This document shows positions 23,440 through 35,625 of a stretch of DNA of 64,000 nucleotides, one piece after another. The notes beneath the pieces are model-generated. The model made no database searches. It was given only the letters and a program-made list of their open reading frames with translations, and was not told the DNA's origin. This DNA is from Holothuria scabra. Lineage: Eukaryota; Echinodermata; Holothuroidea; Aspidochirotida; Holothuriidae. How positions within the stretch are numbered: position 1 is the stretch's first letter; every line of letters begins with the position of its first letter. Location: the NCBI GenBank assembly GCA_037179385.1, contig CM074193.1, positions 43,553,082 through 43,617,081 of the forward strand, written 5' to 3'. Position numbers and translations under genes: made by a program.

Positions 23440-23444
23440 AATCA
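23389..23444. repeat. (AT)17 inside a palindrome
   Basis: GATTTGTAC on the left and GTACAAATC on the right flank a pure AT run (23401-23434), so the whole 56 bp is self-complementary. Confidence 0.85.
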
Positions 23445-24407
23445 AAATAAATGTTAGCCTCTATGCAAGACACACGGCAATATTTTACTTTGCTCTCTGT
23501 TGATATAAGGTCACAACCACTAACTGACCCGAATGCATGCGTTGTGCATGCTATTACGTAACTGCGTTCGAAAGCCGGTCCGACCTGTGACCTTTTAGAC
23601 GGTACAATTGCTTCCACTTAAATAATAGGGAGTAAAGCTGTATCTTGAACTATTTACCATGGATAACGAGTAGTAAAATTATAATTCTAAGCAAAAATGT
23701 TGACAAAGTCCCGATGTATAAATGTCAGTCACTTTGTAAAAACATGACAATATTTGGCTATGCCCTGTTATCAAGTAATATACAACCGCTTAGTGAAACA
23801 AAGCTTTATAAAGATTGTTACCTTTTACAGAAGGTACACATATTTCTGACGGCCCAATGTGGACATATTTCCGAGACGAAATTTGATAGTTATGCAATCA
23901 GAAATTACAAATATACCCGATGAAAGTCACAGTATTCTTTCAAAAAGGAACAAACAGCCACACATTGCAATATATTTTTGGTGAATTAAGTGTCCAGCAA
24001 TGACATTCACACAGCTGTCCCTCTTAACAACGATCTACCCTAGCAACAACAACCTCGATGATCCAAAATGAAGTCAGGCTTTGGCTTGGTACTATTCTGC
24101 TGAAAACAAGGCAAAACAAAGAAATAACTTTCAATCGTTGAGCTTACAAATCATAGCTTGAGCCAACACTGAAATGCACGATCCTACACATGTTTTGCAA
24201 AAGTGTTTTTTGCATGAGTCCAAAGGATTTCCCTTTCGGGCAACCAAAAAGGCAAACAAAAGAAAAAAACAAGAAAAAGGGAGGTTGCAAACAAACAAAA
24301 CAAACGAAATTGAGGGAGTGATATATTCCGCTAACCTCAGACTCACTTATTTTAATAAAGATTAACCAAATTATGAAGGTCCAGTTCCGCTTCCTCATAT
24401 GGGAAAA

Positions 24408-24441
<34 letters not shown>

Positions 24442-24601
24442 CTAATTATTTACTTATTTACTTTACAGTACACTTTCAATCACCCGGTCTCCGGGCTTAT
24501 CGGTGCAAACAGAGTCGAAAAAGGACGAGGCGTCCACAGCTCTGTATAGCGCCCCCTCAGTGAGAGATTGTCATCTTTCTGTGATGAGAGCAGCCAAGAC
24601 C
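23445..24601. other. non-coding, includes (AT)n at 24409-24440
   Basis: No gene supported. The 150 bp before the tRNA-like sequence (24480-24601, with CCCGGTCTCCGGGC) might belong to the same SINE-like unit. Confidence 0.35.
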
Positions 24602-24674
24602 GGCTTCATAGCCTAATTGGTTAAGGCACCTGCACGTAAAGCAGGAGGTCTGGGTTCGAGTCCCAGTGAAGGTG
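24602..24674 (+). tRNA. tRNA-Thr-like sequence, probably a SINE head or pseudogene
   Basis: A cloverleaf can be drawn: acceptor GGCTTCA/TGAAGGT with one mismatch and one G-U, D stem GCC/GGC, anticodon stem CCTGC/GCAGG, T arm CTGGG-TTCGAGT-CCCAG. A box TAGCCTAATTGG and B box GGTTCGAGTCC match RNA polymerase III promoters. Overall it resembles tRNA-Thr(CGU), but the loop ACGTAAA is shifted: position 33 is C instead of U and the strict anticodon would be GUA. No 3' terminator T run follows directly. That suggests a pseudogene or tRNA-derived SINE rather than a working tRNA. Confidence 0.6.
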
Positions 24675-24711
24675 GTCAATTTTTCGCTGAGGTTGATTTC
24701 ATTTATTCTTT

Positions 24712-24716
<5 letters not shown>

Positions 24717-24762
<46 letters not shown>
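24717..24762. repeat. (AT)n microsatellite
   Basis: A pure AT dinucleotide array of about 23 units, 43 bp downstream of the tRNA-like sequence; it could be the tail of a SINE. Confidence 0.9.
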
Positions 24763-24765
<3 letters not shown>

Positions 24766-25663
24766 AATTCTTTCTTTAAACATGTACAACTTGGAAAAAC
24801 CTTCATCGTGTTTCTTTGTCCTAATTCTTATTCAATAATACCATGTTGGACAAAAAGACCAGAAGAGGGCAATAAACGAATGATTAAGAGAAACTAACGA
24901 CACTGAAATATCTGAACACTTGTCCGCTGTTTTACTACTTCAACCGATCAGAGCTGCTTTAGTGTTTAACAGTATGCTTCAATGTCAAATCGATGGATAA
25001 TGTTAACAGATTAATGGTCTCATAAGGAAACTAAGCTCTTTGAATAATGGAAAGGAAATACGTGTGTTACGTCCACAGCACCGGTATAATCATGTCATTC
25101 TTGGCAATGTTCTGGAATTAGAGAAGGGACTGGCAAACGAAAACACACCTCTCTGTATAAGCCTAATCATGCTTTGTAAAATTGACATTTTGAAGACCAA
25201 ATTAACACCGTGACGTCAAACTGACAAGAATTTAAAATTTGACATTTTTTGGTGATCCAGCCTTTTTTTCAAAAGGGACGAAACATTGACATTTTGGTGA
25301 TATCTATGAGCTCATCAAAATGACAAAATTCGGAAATTTTTCTTTTTTTGCGAGCTACAGATAATTCGGTATATTGGTTTTATATTTCCATTCAGATGCA
25401 TAACATTGTGCGGTTACTGCAATGCAGAAAGATATTACTCAATGTCCAATTGTTTGATATTTTCACTAAAGCCTTGATCTTCAAACTCTTTGTTTTTCAT
25501 TTTTTTATACCCACTTAACAGATCTGTGACAAAAAACGACGTACCGTTACAACGCGTGTCCACATTTGAGACTTTTAATGAAAGTGTCAGTAGGAGAAGT
25601 TCCTCTGATTTTTTTTTTCATTTTTACTTTTTCTAAGTGTTAATCCACATTTTTCAGTTTGCG
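24763..25663. other. non-coding, no gene seen
   Basis: Only loosely repeated ACATTTT/TGACA words around 25180-25340, which return around 26570-26930. Confidence 0.35.
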
Positions 25664-26190
25664 TAAAAATGTTTTTTTTTTTCACCCGATCAGGGGACAA
25701 TACGATCATGGGTGGCGCCATTTTCACATTTCTTCCTTTAGGCGTTGCAAAATTCTACCGTGGAAACTAAACGGAGACAAACGTTCAAAACAACTATAAA
25801 ATCTCATCGATCTTAGGGAAGAGATATTTTGGAATATTTAGAAACTTCGTTGCGAGAACAAAAAGCCATGCTTGGTAGTTCACGGTGCAAATTTTTAGAT
25901 ATCGAGCAAATAAGCAACGTTCTCTGTTCTAAGCTTAAATTTTAGACTCGACACAATCTCAAGATTAATGCATCTATTTTTTTTTTTTTTACAGAGAGTT
26001 GTGCAAGTTACTCGTGCTTGCAATTGTACTTATTAACACGTTGTTGAAAATTTCTTGTGATTTCGGTCTGTGGTGGGGAACAATAACCTTGTATTTTAAT
26101 ATATATCCATATAAAGCAAAGGGACGACTGTGAAGAGGTAAACGTTACGTGCTCGAATATTCATGCTAGTAATTTTCCGTCGATGGGGTG
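25664..26190 (+). repeat. dispersed repeat, inverted partner at 30371-30890
   Basis: GGGTGGCGCCATTTTCA near 25710 and TGAAAATGGCGCCACCC near 30826 anchor an inverted pair. Co-linear words include AGATATCGAGCAA, GACTCGACACA, AGAGTTGTGCAAGTTACTCG and GAAGAGGTA. Identity looks moderate, so the pair is old. Confidence 0.75.
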
Positions 26191-27818
26191 AATTCTGCTT
26201 TTAGTAGACAAATATAGGTTAGTTAAAGGTTATTCCATTGCTTGCTTTCATGGGTAATGTACACTGCGAGGTAGCCCTTACTTCCAGTCGCTTAATTAAT
26301 TCGTTGCCTGCCATGTACCGACGATCATACAAAAAAGTGACTGATGCATGCTATTGATAGGCTAGATATTTCCCACGTAAGCAGTACATATAACGTAGGC
26401 ACGTACGTAATATCATGCAATACAATCACTCACGTACGTAATAATTGTTACGTATGGACGTTATGGAATTATTCGTTACCATGTCACGGAAAAATCACGA
26501 ATTCAGAAATTTCAGGTTCGCCTATTTCTTATTAACATTTCCGAGTTCACGTGTTGATACATTTCACCCAACATGTCAATTTTCTGATTTTTTTTTTTTT
26601 TTTTCATTTTTGACGAGTTGTTGACATTATCAATAGGTCAATTCTTCGAATTTTTCCATTTTGACCAAAAGTTCTAATAAGGTAAAATGAAAATCTTCCA
26701 AATTTCGCCTTTTAAAGAGATGTTCAATGTTATCGAAGAGGCAAGTTTATAAAATTAACCATTTTCACGAGTTGAAAGTTCTAACACGCGCGAAACTGGG
26801 GTAATATTTTAAATTTTGCTATTTTCACTATATGTTCTAATTAGTCAAAATGTCAATGTTCCAAATTTTATATTTTGACGAGATGTTTTTAAAAGGCAAA
26901 TGCCAATTACCTGAATTTAAATTGGAGTCTCCAAACTGTCAAATCTACAAAACTTACCGTTTTGTCGATATAGTTTTTGTCTTCATTTGCATGCCTCTTC
27001 TTCGCTTCAGTAGTCTACTGTAAACTGCTTCTACGGCCACCGTAAATTTGTAACATACCGGGTTCCCTGTAAAGCTAGTTGGGTAACAGCGTCTATAGAA
27101 GTATACACAATCTTTACCACGTAGGTTCTTCTACAAAAAAAAAAGTTTGGACAGAAATGAGAGAAGGTAAGTATACTATTAAAATATTAAATATTTAAAA
27201 CTGGAGGTATGGCGTAGGCTTTTTCGGAGGGTGATGCAATCTGGTACTTTAAGGCAAGTTGTAACTGCAGGGAAGTGCATGCCGAAGCCCTTGAACCTGG
27301 AACTGTTGAATCGACCTGCCCTGGGTGAAGAAATAACTAGTTTGATTGGACCGTTTCGATTTGAACAAATACGTCTAACTTTTGATATGTTAGAAGGGAA
27401 CGTATCCAAAATATTTGGTGCATTAAAATTCGATGTGTTGCGAGCAAATTATCTTTACAAGGAGTTGTTAGAGGTTAGGCTAGGTTAGATGTACAGCCCA
27501 ATTTTCAACCAATTGGGGTCGTTAGATGAGGAGAAACAACGTTCTATGGTCTTTAACACAAAGTTTGTTTTGGACCGTAATCTTGCTTAAGTTGCCTTTA
27601 TCCCAAAAATTCCCTTCTCAAAGCTTTAATGTACCTGCATGGGGCAGTGCCTCATAATCAAAATTCCAATTAAGAGACACATTTCTCTCACTCTAATTTT
27701 AACTTAACACTGCCAGCCGTCATTGAAAATTACGAAATGTTTGACATTCGACGCTATGCGAGACACGATGTACCATTTCATTTGAAGTCATCAAAAGCAC
27801 GCTTTGCCTTTTTGAATT
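26191..27818. other. non-coding, no gene supported
   Basis: An 85-codon plus frame at 27231-27488 and its continuation have no recognised motif and no clear splice sites. I do not call it. Confidence 0.35.
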
Positions 27819-27826
27819 GTCTAAAG

Positions 27827-28209
27827 CAGGCTTCCTCAAACAGCGGCGACCGCGCCACTTGTGGCGCGCGACGTGGCTTGAAGTGGCGCAAATAATTACT
27901 GGAAGAATATTGAAAAATTTAACTTTTGAAAACTTTTTGACAAGAATTGTTCTCTCTCAAAAATGGGTACTGTAAACAAATCTAATACTTCGCACAGACT
28001 GACGTCACATTCCGACAAGGATATAATAACGTCCTATTTGTTCTCACAAGAAAGTAAAGTCACCGTCACTGTTTACGTTTATTAGAGTCAGTGCTTTGTC
28101 GGTTCACCTCCTCCCCTTATGCCCCTCCCTCAGGACGGTGATCATTGGCGCATTATATCAGTAATATTTAGAAATGTGGTGCTCCTGAAAATTTAATTTA
28201 GGGAGCCTG
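27827..28209. mobile_element. hAT-type MITE, 383 bp, perfect 8 bp target duplication
   Basis: Termini CAGGCTTCC and GGGAGCCTG (inward CAGGCTCCC) are flanked by exact GTCTAAAG at 27819-27826 and 28210-28217. The left interior carries a GC-rich CGCGCCACTTGTGGCGCGCG palindrome. No coding sequence. Confidence 0.85.
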
Positions 28210-28503
28210 GTCTAAAGCATTGTCTTCTCCGTAGCTGTTGCTGGACTGAGTGGTTTCTTGGGATGGTTCTCCTTGCTGGAAAAGTTCTTTCACCTTTTCA
28301 GCTGCTGTTGGAGTTTTGTTGGTAATCCTGGTAATCCTGTTGTTGCTGTTGTTGTTGTGTTTCTCTTCGAGAGTGCACTTTCTCAAGACTCATGGGGTTC
28401 TTGTGTACTTCTTTCGCTTATATATGTACATCGATTGTTTTGAAATATTATACCTTTTATTTGTTTGTATATATGTAAAAAAAATAAATAATAATAAACG
28501 AAA
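28210..28503. other. low-complexity segment with retroposon-like tail
   Basis: A minus-strand frame (28386-28198) contains Asn-rich codons and TPTAAEKVKELFQQGEPSQE, which looks protein-like but is unrecognised; the hAT MITE has inserted at its end. On the plus strand the segment finishes in AATAAATAATAATAAACGAAACGAAAC, cut here to the pattern A/T-rich then (ACGAA)n, like a LINE 3' end. Confidence 0.3.
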
Positions 28504-30370
28504 CGAAACCTCAAATTTCTTTAACAGTTTTTGTTTCATACATGTCCAAACGGAATCACATCAAGATTTGAACGTAACACACTAAAACAGTGTTACAATC
28601 TTAGGTAGAAGTAAACAAAACCGACCGCAAGATGGCTTCGAGTAAAAAAGGGCTCCAAAGAAATGCGCTGTTTTTCTGTAGCCTACTCCATGTGGATATT
28701 ACAGTTTGCTATCTGACACACACGTATCAAACGAAACACGTAACTTGAAAATGATAAGAAATAGGCTTAGTTCTATTTTGTAGTATTTAAAGGGATGTAT
28801 TTGCTAAATGCTTCATGTAAGGCAGTCCTATGCACTCACACAGGGCGTAAACAAAAATTTACGTCCGATAGATCCGTCTTCCTTCAATCTGGAGAGTAAG
28901 CGATAGTCTGCGTAGCCTCTTCTGGAACAGCAGGTACGTAAGTCATTACTTCCAAGTGCAACCGTGCGTGAAATAGCGATTTCATTTGTGATCGTGCTTC
29001 GTTTTTTCATGTAATTATTGAAAAATTTTTTATCATGTAGGAAAGCATAGTCTTGAACAATGCCTCCACCCAGTGGCGAATGAGACACAATTATATTACA
29101 CTTTTTGGCCGTTTAAATCGTTGTACTTAAAACTCAGTACTACAAGCTTGCAAGCTTCTCAACTGAAAAAAAAAAACTGAAAAAAAGTCGAAAGCTTAAA
29201 ACTCAAGTAAAAAATAAAAAAAAAAACCTTAAAAAAAAATATGAAGACTATAGCCTTTGTTAAGAGATTTCTTGGAAATAAATGGGAGAGCTATTCATTA
29301 CATCCATTGCAAGAGCTTAGACATACTAGCTTGAACAAAAGAAATAAAGAGACCTGTGAATCGAATAGTGGCATTTCAAAAGATATAAATCGTTTTCAAG
29401 TACAAGTTTTTAGAAAAAGTTGTTCTGTATTTCTCCTTTTTAACAACTTCCTCATTTATAGTCTCCATCTATGTTATCAGAACCTCCTCTCATTTTGATC
29501 TGCAGGTTTTCAGGATATCGTGTCCCATAACACCAACCCCTTAACCTAAACATACCCCTTATATCCCCCAGAAAGCCGTAATCCTAACCCATAAGATCAA
29601 CCCTCTCCGACAAGCCTCAACCCTATATATAGGATATATAACTTAATCCTTATGAATTGTGGAAACAATTGACGGGTTAATAACTCGTGAAACTTACGAG
29701 ACGGAATATTGAAAAGGGAATAAAGGACACGGGGACCAAGTAAACGAATTAGGCTTATTGGGAGACCAATGACACGGTGCACTTATCAGACTGGAGATCA
29801 ATATTGACACCGAAGACCAAAGAAACGGGGGCTGAATGAGACGTTGGACTGTAGAGCGGGCCCTTGTGATTGCACAGGCAACTCAACTCTGCAGCTCTCA
29901 CATTCCCTATGGATAAGTCAACGCCATTGAAGAGCTGCAGAGCAGCATCCAATGGGTGAGGGGACGTATGCCCCCACCTCTGTAAGTAGTGGGGGGAAAT
30001 CAGCTAGTCGAGGGAAATCACCTGGCAGTAGTTTGACTTAGTTTGACTGTGTGAGAAGCGTTTTAACCCACGATTATCAGTTATAAGTTTTTAAATGTGC
30101 TTCCAAATGTTTCTCTCCCCATTGCAAAGTGCATCGCGTCAATCTTATATAAGACAAAAAATTTTCAAGAATCAGGGCAATCCCTCCCGGGGATATTAAA
30201 TACGCACGCCATGTTACCAGCTCTCTGTTTAGACTCCTTCGATTTTTCTTTTGTAGTTGGTAGGCCTTCCAACAAAACCGACCAATTTGTGACATTCCCG
30301 TTTATCATCTGCCTTCATCAGTTCCGGAGATAACCGTTTTCGGGTGAAAATGAGAATTTACCCAATCGGG
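28504..30370. other. non-coding, no gene supported
   Basis: A-rich tracts at 29165-29240. Frames at 28828-29088, 29241-29498, 30077-30295 and 30097-30333 carry no recognised motif. Confidence 0.35.
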
Positions 30371-30890
30371 AGAAAATTTGCAGCATGAATATTCACGAGC
30401 ACTTAGTGTGTACCTCTTCACAGGCGTCGCTTTGTTCTGTAAATGTGGATATGCTCATATACAAGGTAATTATTCACCACCACAAACAGAAATCTTAAGA
30501 AACTTTCAACAATGTATTAATGAGCTCAATTGCTAGCACGAGTAACTTACACAACTTTCTGCAGAAAAAACTGAACAAATATTGCGGCTGTGTCGAGTCT
30601 ATAATTTAAGCTTAGGACACAGAATGTGACAAAATTGCTCGATATCTCAAAATTTGCGCGGTGAACCACCAAACATGATCCGGCTTTTTTGTTCCCCTAG
30701 CAACAAAGTTTCTAAATATTCCAAAATTTCTCTTTCCTAAGTTCGATTAAATTTTCCAGGTGTTTTGACAGTTTGTTTCCTTTTAAATTGCGTGGTAGGA
30801 TCGCAAAGCTTCAAGGGACAAATTTGAAAATGGCGCCACCCATGGCCGTATTTTCCCCCGATCGCGTGAAAAACCATTTTCCCCCGAAAG
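30371..30890 (-). repeat. dispersed repeat, inverted partner of 25664-26190
   Basis: See the partner for anchoring words. This copy has different short gaps, for example around the poly-T of the 26 kb copy. Confidence 0.75.
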
Positions 30891-31800
30891 AGGTTATCTC
30901 CCGAACTATTCATATTCGTCATTACGAGACATCATTTAGGCTGTAGACAGTTTTGATCAATGTCAAAATTAGGGCCTAGTCCATAAGCCTCTGTTGCCAC
31001 CAAGCTCTTGTGGGAAAGTTTTTTGTAACACACATATACACACTGTGCTATATTACTCATGCAATAAAGCATTAATTCAATGAGCAAATTGCAGTTTAGC
31101 GTGTCGGAAGAATTCGGTATATGTTTGTTCAGAAAAAACACTGTTTCACTTTCACTTCAGAGTGCAGTACGGTTAATGAATCAGTATTGTACAACATTAT
31201 GTTCTTGCAGAGCGAAGATTTGCCAGTGCAGAATAATTGGACAGCACGTCTACTTCACAAAAGAAAAAAAAAAAAAGAGAACTCTGGCGCCAACGGCTGT
31301 TTAATAGATAACATGTGGCATACTACACATATGCCGTGGGCCACTACCTAATTCAACAAAACCTACAGTCTCGATGGTGAGATTTGCAGAGTTGTTCGAG
31401 TAGATTCTCTGACTTCTATACCAGTGTCTCAAGCTTCCTGGAATTTGACATTAGGCCTACTTTCCTGAACTTGATACAAGCAGTTTTCGTCGCTGTTTTG
31501 GTTTTTCTTTTACAGGCTAAATAGTTAAAAGAGAACTGAAGATAACAAGCCTATGGTTCATGTGACTAAACTTGCTAAAATCAAATGACATTATCAAAGG
31601 TACACACAGCAACATTCACGTGTCGTTTCGTTAACAACTCACTCCCTCAAGAGATTTTTCACCTTTTAGGTCAATCCTTTAGTTAGTTTATAGGCACATC
31701 AACACAAATGTGTTAAAAAGTGTCAGTCATCTCGATAAAAAAAATGCAAGGTTTAAATTTATTTTCAAGTATGGTTCAAGTTCAAGTTTGGTTTCTCTTT
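30891..31800. other. non-coding, no gene seen
   Basis: Small overlapping frames at 31080-31351 lack recognisable features. Confidence 0.35.
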
Positions 31801-31850
31801 AGTCGCCTCTTACGACAGGCAGGAAATACCGTGGGCATATTCTACAACCT
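31801..31850 (+). repeat. invertebrate SINE-core-like segment
   Basis: AGTCGCCTCTTACGACAGGC followed by AGGAAATACCGTGGGCATATTCT matches, from memory, a conserved core shared by SINEs across many invertebrates. No tRNA head is visible nearby, so this is a fragment. Confidence 0.55.
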
Positions 31851-32019
31851 ACCAAACAGTTTATAAAGTTCTCTTAGACCCTTTTTATTATGTTTCGGCA
31901 TAAAAGCCAACCTTCAAAAATATTCACACCTGGCAAGTTAAGATGTCTTTGAATCTTTCGCATGAAATCACAAATCTTAATTTTGAGTCTTTCACCGACT
32001 TTGTGAATCATTTGATTGG

Positions 32020-32122
32020 AATAAAAAGCTCTAGTTTAAATCATGCAGACATTGACGTGATGGGTGCTATTCCCGAAAAACAAAGCATTGCACCGACTAG
32101 GTGAACTGCCTACCCCACCCTG
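32020..32122 (+). repeat. PLE2 3'-terminal fragment
   Basis: TGGAATAAAAAGCTCTAGTT, then ACGTGATGGGTGCTATTCCCG, CAAAGCATT and GAACTGCCTACCCC match 18315-18431 (same order; identity roughly 85%). A third location of this family in the window. Confidence 0.75.
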
Positions 32123-32380
32123 CACCCCCGCCCCGTTTCAGTAAAATTGAGGGTAAGACATTTAATGTATTGAGTGAAGTAGTATCTCAACAGAATTGAG
32201 CTTGGATTGGCCTTTTTGCACATACCAGCCCCATAACCTGTTAATCGAAATACAGCAGGGAAGAACCGTCTCCATAATGTGATACTAATGCATCTCCGGA
32301 ATGCTATGACTCAAACGAACCGGCCACTGAGAAATACATAGGTACATGGACACCTAAGAAAGTGTTACATGCCAGGTTTG

Positions 32381-32441
32381 CAGTGCTCGAGACCGGTCTC
32401 GGTCTCGAGACCGGTTTTCCCTGGTCTCGGTCTCGGTCTCG
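32381..32441. repeat. hAT-like terminus with repeated GGTCTC
   Basis: CAGTGCTCGAGACCGG begins the segment, followed by alternating GGTCTC and GAGACC words that can fold back on themselves, then (GGTCTC)n. A CAGTG start is typical of hAT ends; the opposite end was not found. Confidence 0.5.
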
Positions 32442-32574
32442 CTTCTTTTTATTTTTTGTTTAAATAAGATAAATAATGTCTAAAAATAAAAAAAAAATGA
32501 ATATAACGTACATTGCAAGATGCATTGATAACTTAACTTATTTAGTTTAGTGATTTTTTTTAGTTAGTGATTTT

Positions 32575-32870
32575 CCAAAATTTTCTTCTCTCCACACCAA
32601 CTGATGGGTGGAACACAAATTAGATAGTATTGTATGTATGGTAGAATTACTTTTTTCGTGCATAAAATAAAAATAAAACTGACATGCTCCCGTGCCCTTT
32701 AGCCCATCACTGATGCTCTTTTATTTTGACTCCTAAAAGTATGCAAATTTTAAAAACCAATTTTACTTTGAATAGGTACCAGTAGCGTACATGGCATCTG
32801 ATTGCATGTAAAGACACAAATTGTTCAGTGTTACCCCATTAACCACCACAATTCAACTCTTAAGATTATT
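32575..32870. repeat. dispersed repeat, partner of 6515-6790 with internal inversion
   Basis: The left third is co-linear with 6515-6630; the right part is the reverse complement of 6640-6790. The join is at about 32697. Confidence 0.6.
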
Positions 32871-35389
32871 CCTGTAAAAATAAAAAAAAATCTTGCACCA
32901 TTTTGCTTTTAAGCTCCTTGAAAAGGTCAAGAATTTTCAAAGGGGGAAAGGAAAACCTTTTCCTTTAGACCCCTCCCCCTGCCGGCATTACTCAACATAC
33001 TGAATGCCCCCACCCCTCCCCCTTCAAAGAGAAACTGTTTACATCACTGCACCGTTCCTTACCTTTAAAAACTCATAGACTGAGTTTACTTCAAAAACTC
33101 CAGTTGCTTAGAAAAACAGGCTTATCATTGAGGAAAAAAGTATTCATGTAATGAGTCCACACACTCCTTCTACAAGGGCCCAAATCTCTCACCAATTTTC
33201 CTAAACTTCTTATTTAAGCTCATCCTACAATTGTCTAAAATTCATCCCCTTCCAGTCGCGATCCCAATCCATTGGTTCAAGGTGACTTTAAAACCTAAAA
33301 GAGCAATGTGTAAAATCAAAACACTCACAGTACAGTTCATGCTGTGCAATGTAAGCTCTAATACTCTGCATTGTTTGAAGTAGCTGCCAATCACAGAACT
33401 GAGCCAATAAGTAATTTCTGTAGACTACTATGATAATTGTAGTTTGCGGTGAGAAAACAGGTCCTTTATCTTTATTTTATCCCACAAATAGCCATTTTAT
33501 GCCCGAATCAGGCGTACTTTGGTCCTTCCGTGGGGCAGAGATTATGCTGGAGTCGGAATGATGGCCACATCATAAAAAAGCTTGGATTAGTGTTTAAAAG
33601 TTATTTATTCTATGTTTGGTCAGGCAACTAGAAGCTCCCTCTTTTGACATGTGACCATAACCATAAGGAACTCTTTTTCTCAAGGGCGGTGACCTTTTGC
33701 ACTTTTCCAGATCCCCAACAAGGGCATAATTTCCGCCCCATTGACGCATATTGACGATATATTTAATTTCAAATGCTTTGCTTCTATTTGCCACCGATGG
33801 TTGTACACTAAAATACCCCTTTTCCTCGAATTCACTGAAAATGAGGGCTTAGAATTCCATACAAAAAAGAAAAAAATAAGATGATTTATAGTTCATAGAC
33901 CCCATAAATGGCGGACTCCAACTGCTTGAATCCGCCTTTATTCAAAGGTAGCATACAACAATCGAATCAAAAGCATTAGGAGAGAGTAGCTATCATTTGC
34001 TTGAATTGTTGAGTATTGGTGTAAAAAAAAAAAAATCCTAATCTAAAGTATGAGAACTTTATACTAAATTGGCCACATATTGCCAGGTGGCTGATTGGTG
34101 GATGAACCACTTACAACAGTCTTGTTCATCAAGGGACTAAAAGGCACTTAAAAGAATTATTGCAGTTTAGTCAGTTGCAGCCACCACAAACAGTAACACA
34201 TCTTTATTACACAAGCATCGCTTTGAAATTTCCATGTTGTACAACTGTCACAAATTGACCTAAGATAACATGAAAAAAAAAAAAAACAACCTTTTTAGTC
34301 GAAGAAAGCCTTTCTATCCGACAAACCGTTCGTAGGCGAAATCAATTGGGTTTTCTTTGTCCACGATATGCTCTGCAAAAGGGTTCCTTCACCAGGAACG
34401 CATAGTACAATATCTGCCAGTGCGAGTTTTTGTCTTAAGGTAGCATCATGAAAAACCTATGGTGACTGGAGCATTCACTTCTAAGAAGGGCAGTATGAAC
34501 GAAAGACTGTGCAACTTTGTCCCAATACAAGCTGATGGAGATTTTGAGGAGGTCCACCAAACAGAGAGAATGGGAGACAGGAAACTGCACCTTTAATTTG
34601 TTCGTTGTACCAAGTTCCCATGTTTGAGCCAGGACACAGTCTGTATGCAAAATCCACTTACATTTAACTCAAATGATTCAGTTTCCTGAAACAAATCCGG
34701 AAGTATCGAAAGAAATGTTTAGCAGCAAATCATGTCATTCGTCAAAGGTAGTACCAGTAGGCAGAACTTTCTTCCGACTTAGTGATCAAAATACTGATGG
34801 GAGAGCCTTGTAAAAAGTAAATGGTGGTTAAGTAAGGGGAGTGGGTTCACAGCATGACAATTATTAGTCTGGTAGTTGCCAATGCCCGCATGTGAAGACG
34901 TTTGTCATTGCATGTGAAAACTAAAGTGGGATCAAATCTGATTGAAGTGGGTAATACGAAGATTGCTAATCCGGAATCATATTGAACAGGGAAAAAACTT
35001 ACATGGTCTTGCAACACTCTTGGTAATCTGAATCCATTTAGCCCAGATCCTTCCTTGCCGTGTCGCGTGATTAGACTCTCAGCCCATTACACTGTCAACA
35101 CTGATAAAAAGATGCACATACACCATCAATTACTAGTCCTAGTCACAAAGGTCTCAAAGGATAACCCTTGTAAGTACATGTATACCATCTGCCGTAGGCC
35201 TACTCCTCTACAGGACATAACTACCTAAGAGAGATGGAAAACCCACACCGGCAGATACATTGTGGAAGATTGCTGGAAAAGAAATATGGGATTCTTTCTG
35301 GCTCTGTGCTTTGCGTTCCTGATAAAGGAACACTTTTGCAGCACATTCAGTGGATCATGGTAGCCCATGCAAGGACGAACCCAGCGGGC
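32871..35389. other. non-coding; contains diverged repeat 33150-33420
   Basis: 33185-33385 resembles 18650-18870. A phrase at about 34330-34420 (minus: GCGTTCCTGGTGAAGGAAC) resembles 35310-35340 (GCGTTCCTGATAAAGGAAC), an old inverted pair. No gene is supported. Confidence 0.35.
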
Positions 35390-35625
35390 AATTCCCTTTG
35401 AGACCCCTCGTCCATATTCCATTAACCAAAAAGGTTTCAAGGACTTTTAATAAGTTTTTAAAGGGGTTTCAAAGGGTTTGGTTTATACCAAAAAAAAGGG
35501 TAATTTTGAAATTTCCTTTGCGGTTTGTCAAATTTCTAGAAACAACCAAAGGAAACCCTTTTAACGCAAAGGGTTTTCCCACAGGGCACCATTTGAATCC
35601 TTGTTCTGTTTTCAAACCGTTTGTT
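35390..35625. repeat. AAAGGGTTTC-rich dispersed repeat
   Basis: Shares GTTTGGTTTATA and GGGTAATTTT in order with 38545-38575, plus many AAGGGTTT words on both strands. Related copy at 38480-38710. Confidence 0.5.

Noticed and set aside
28250..28585. 111-codon plus frame with a poly-Leu/Val stretch resembling a membrane helix
   Set aside because: Arises from antisense reading of an Asn/Gln-type AAC/CAA repeat; no start context or conservation.
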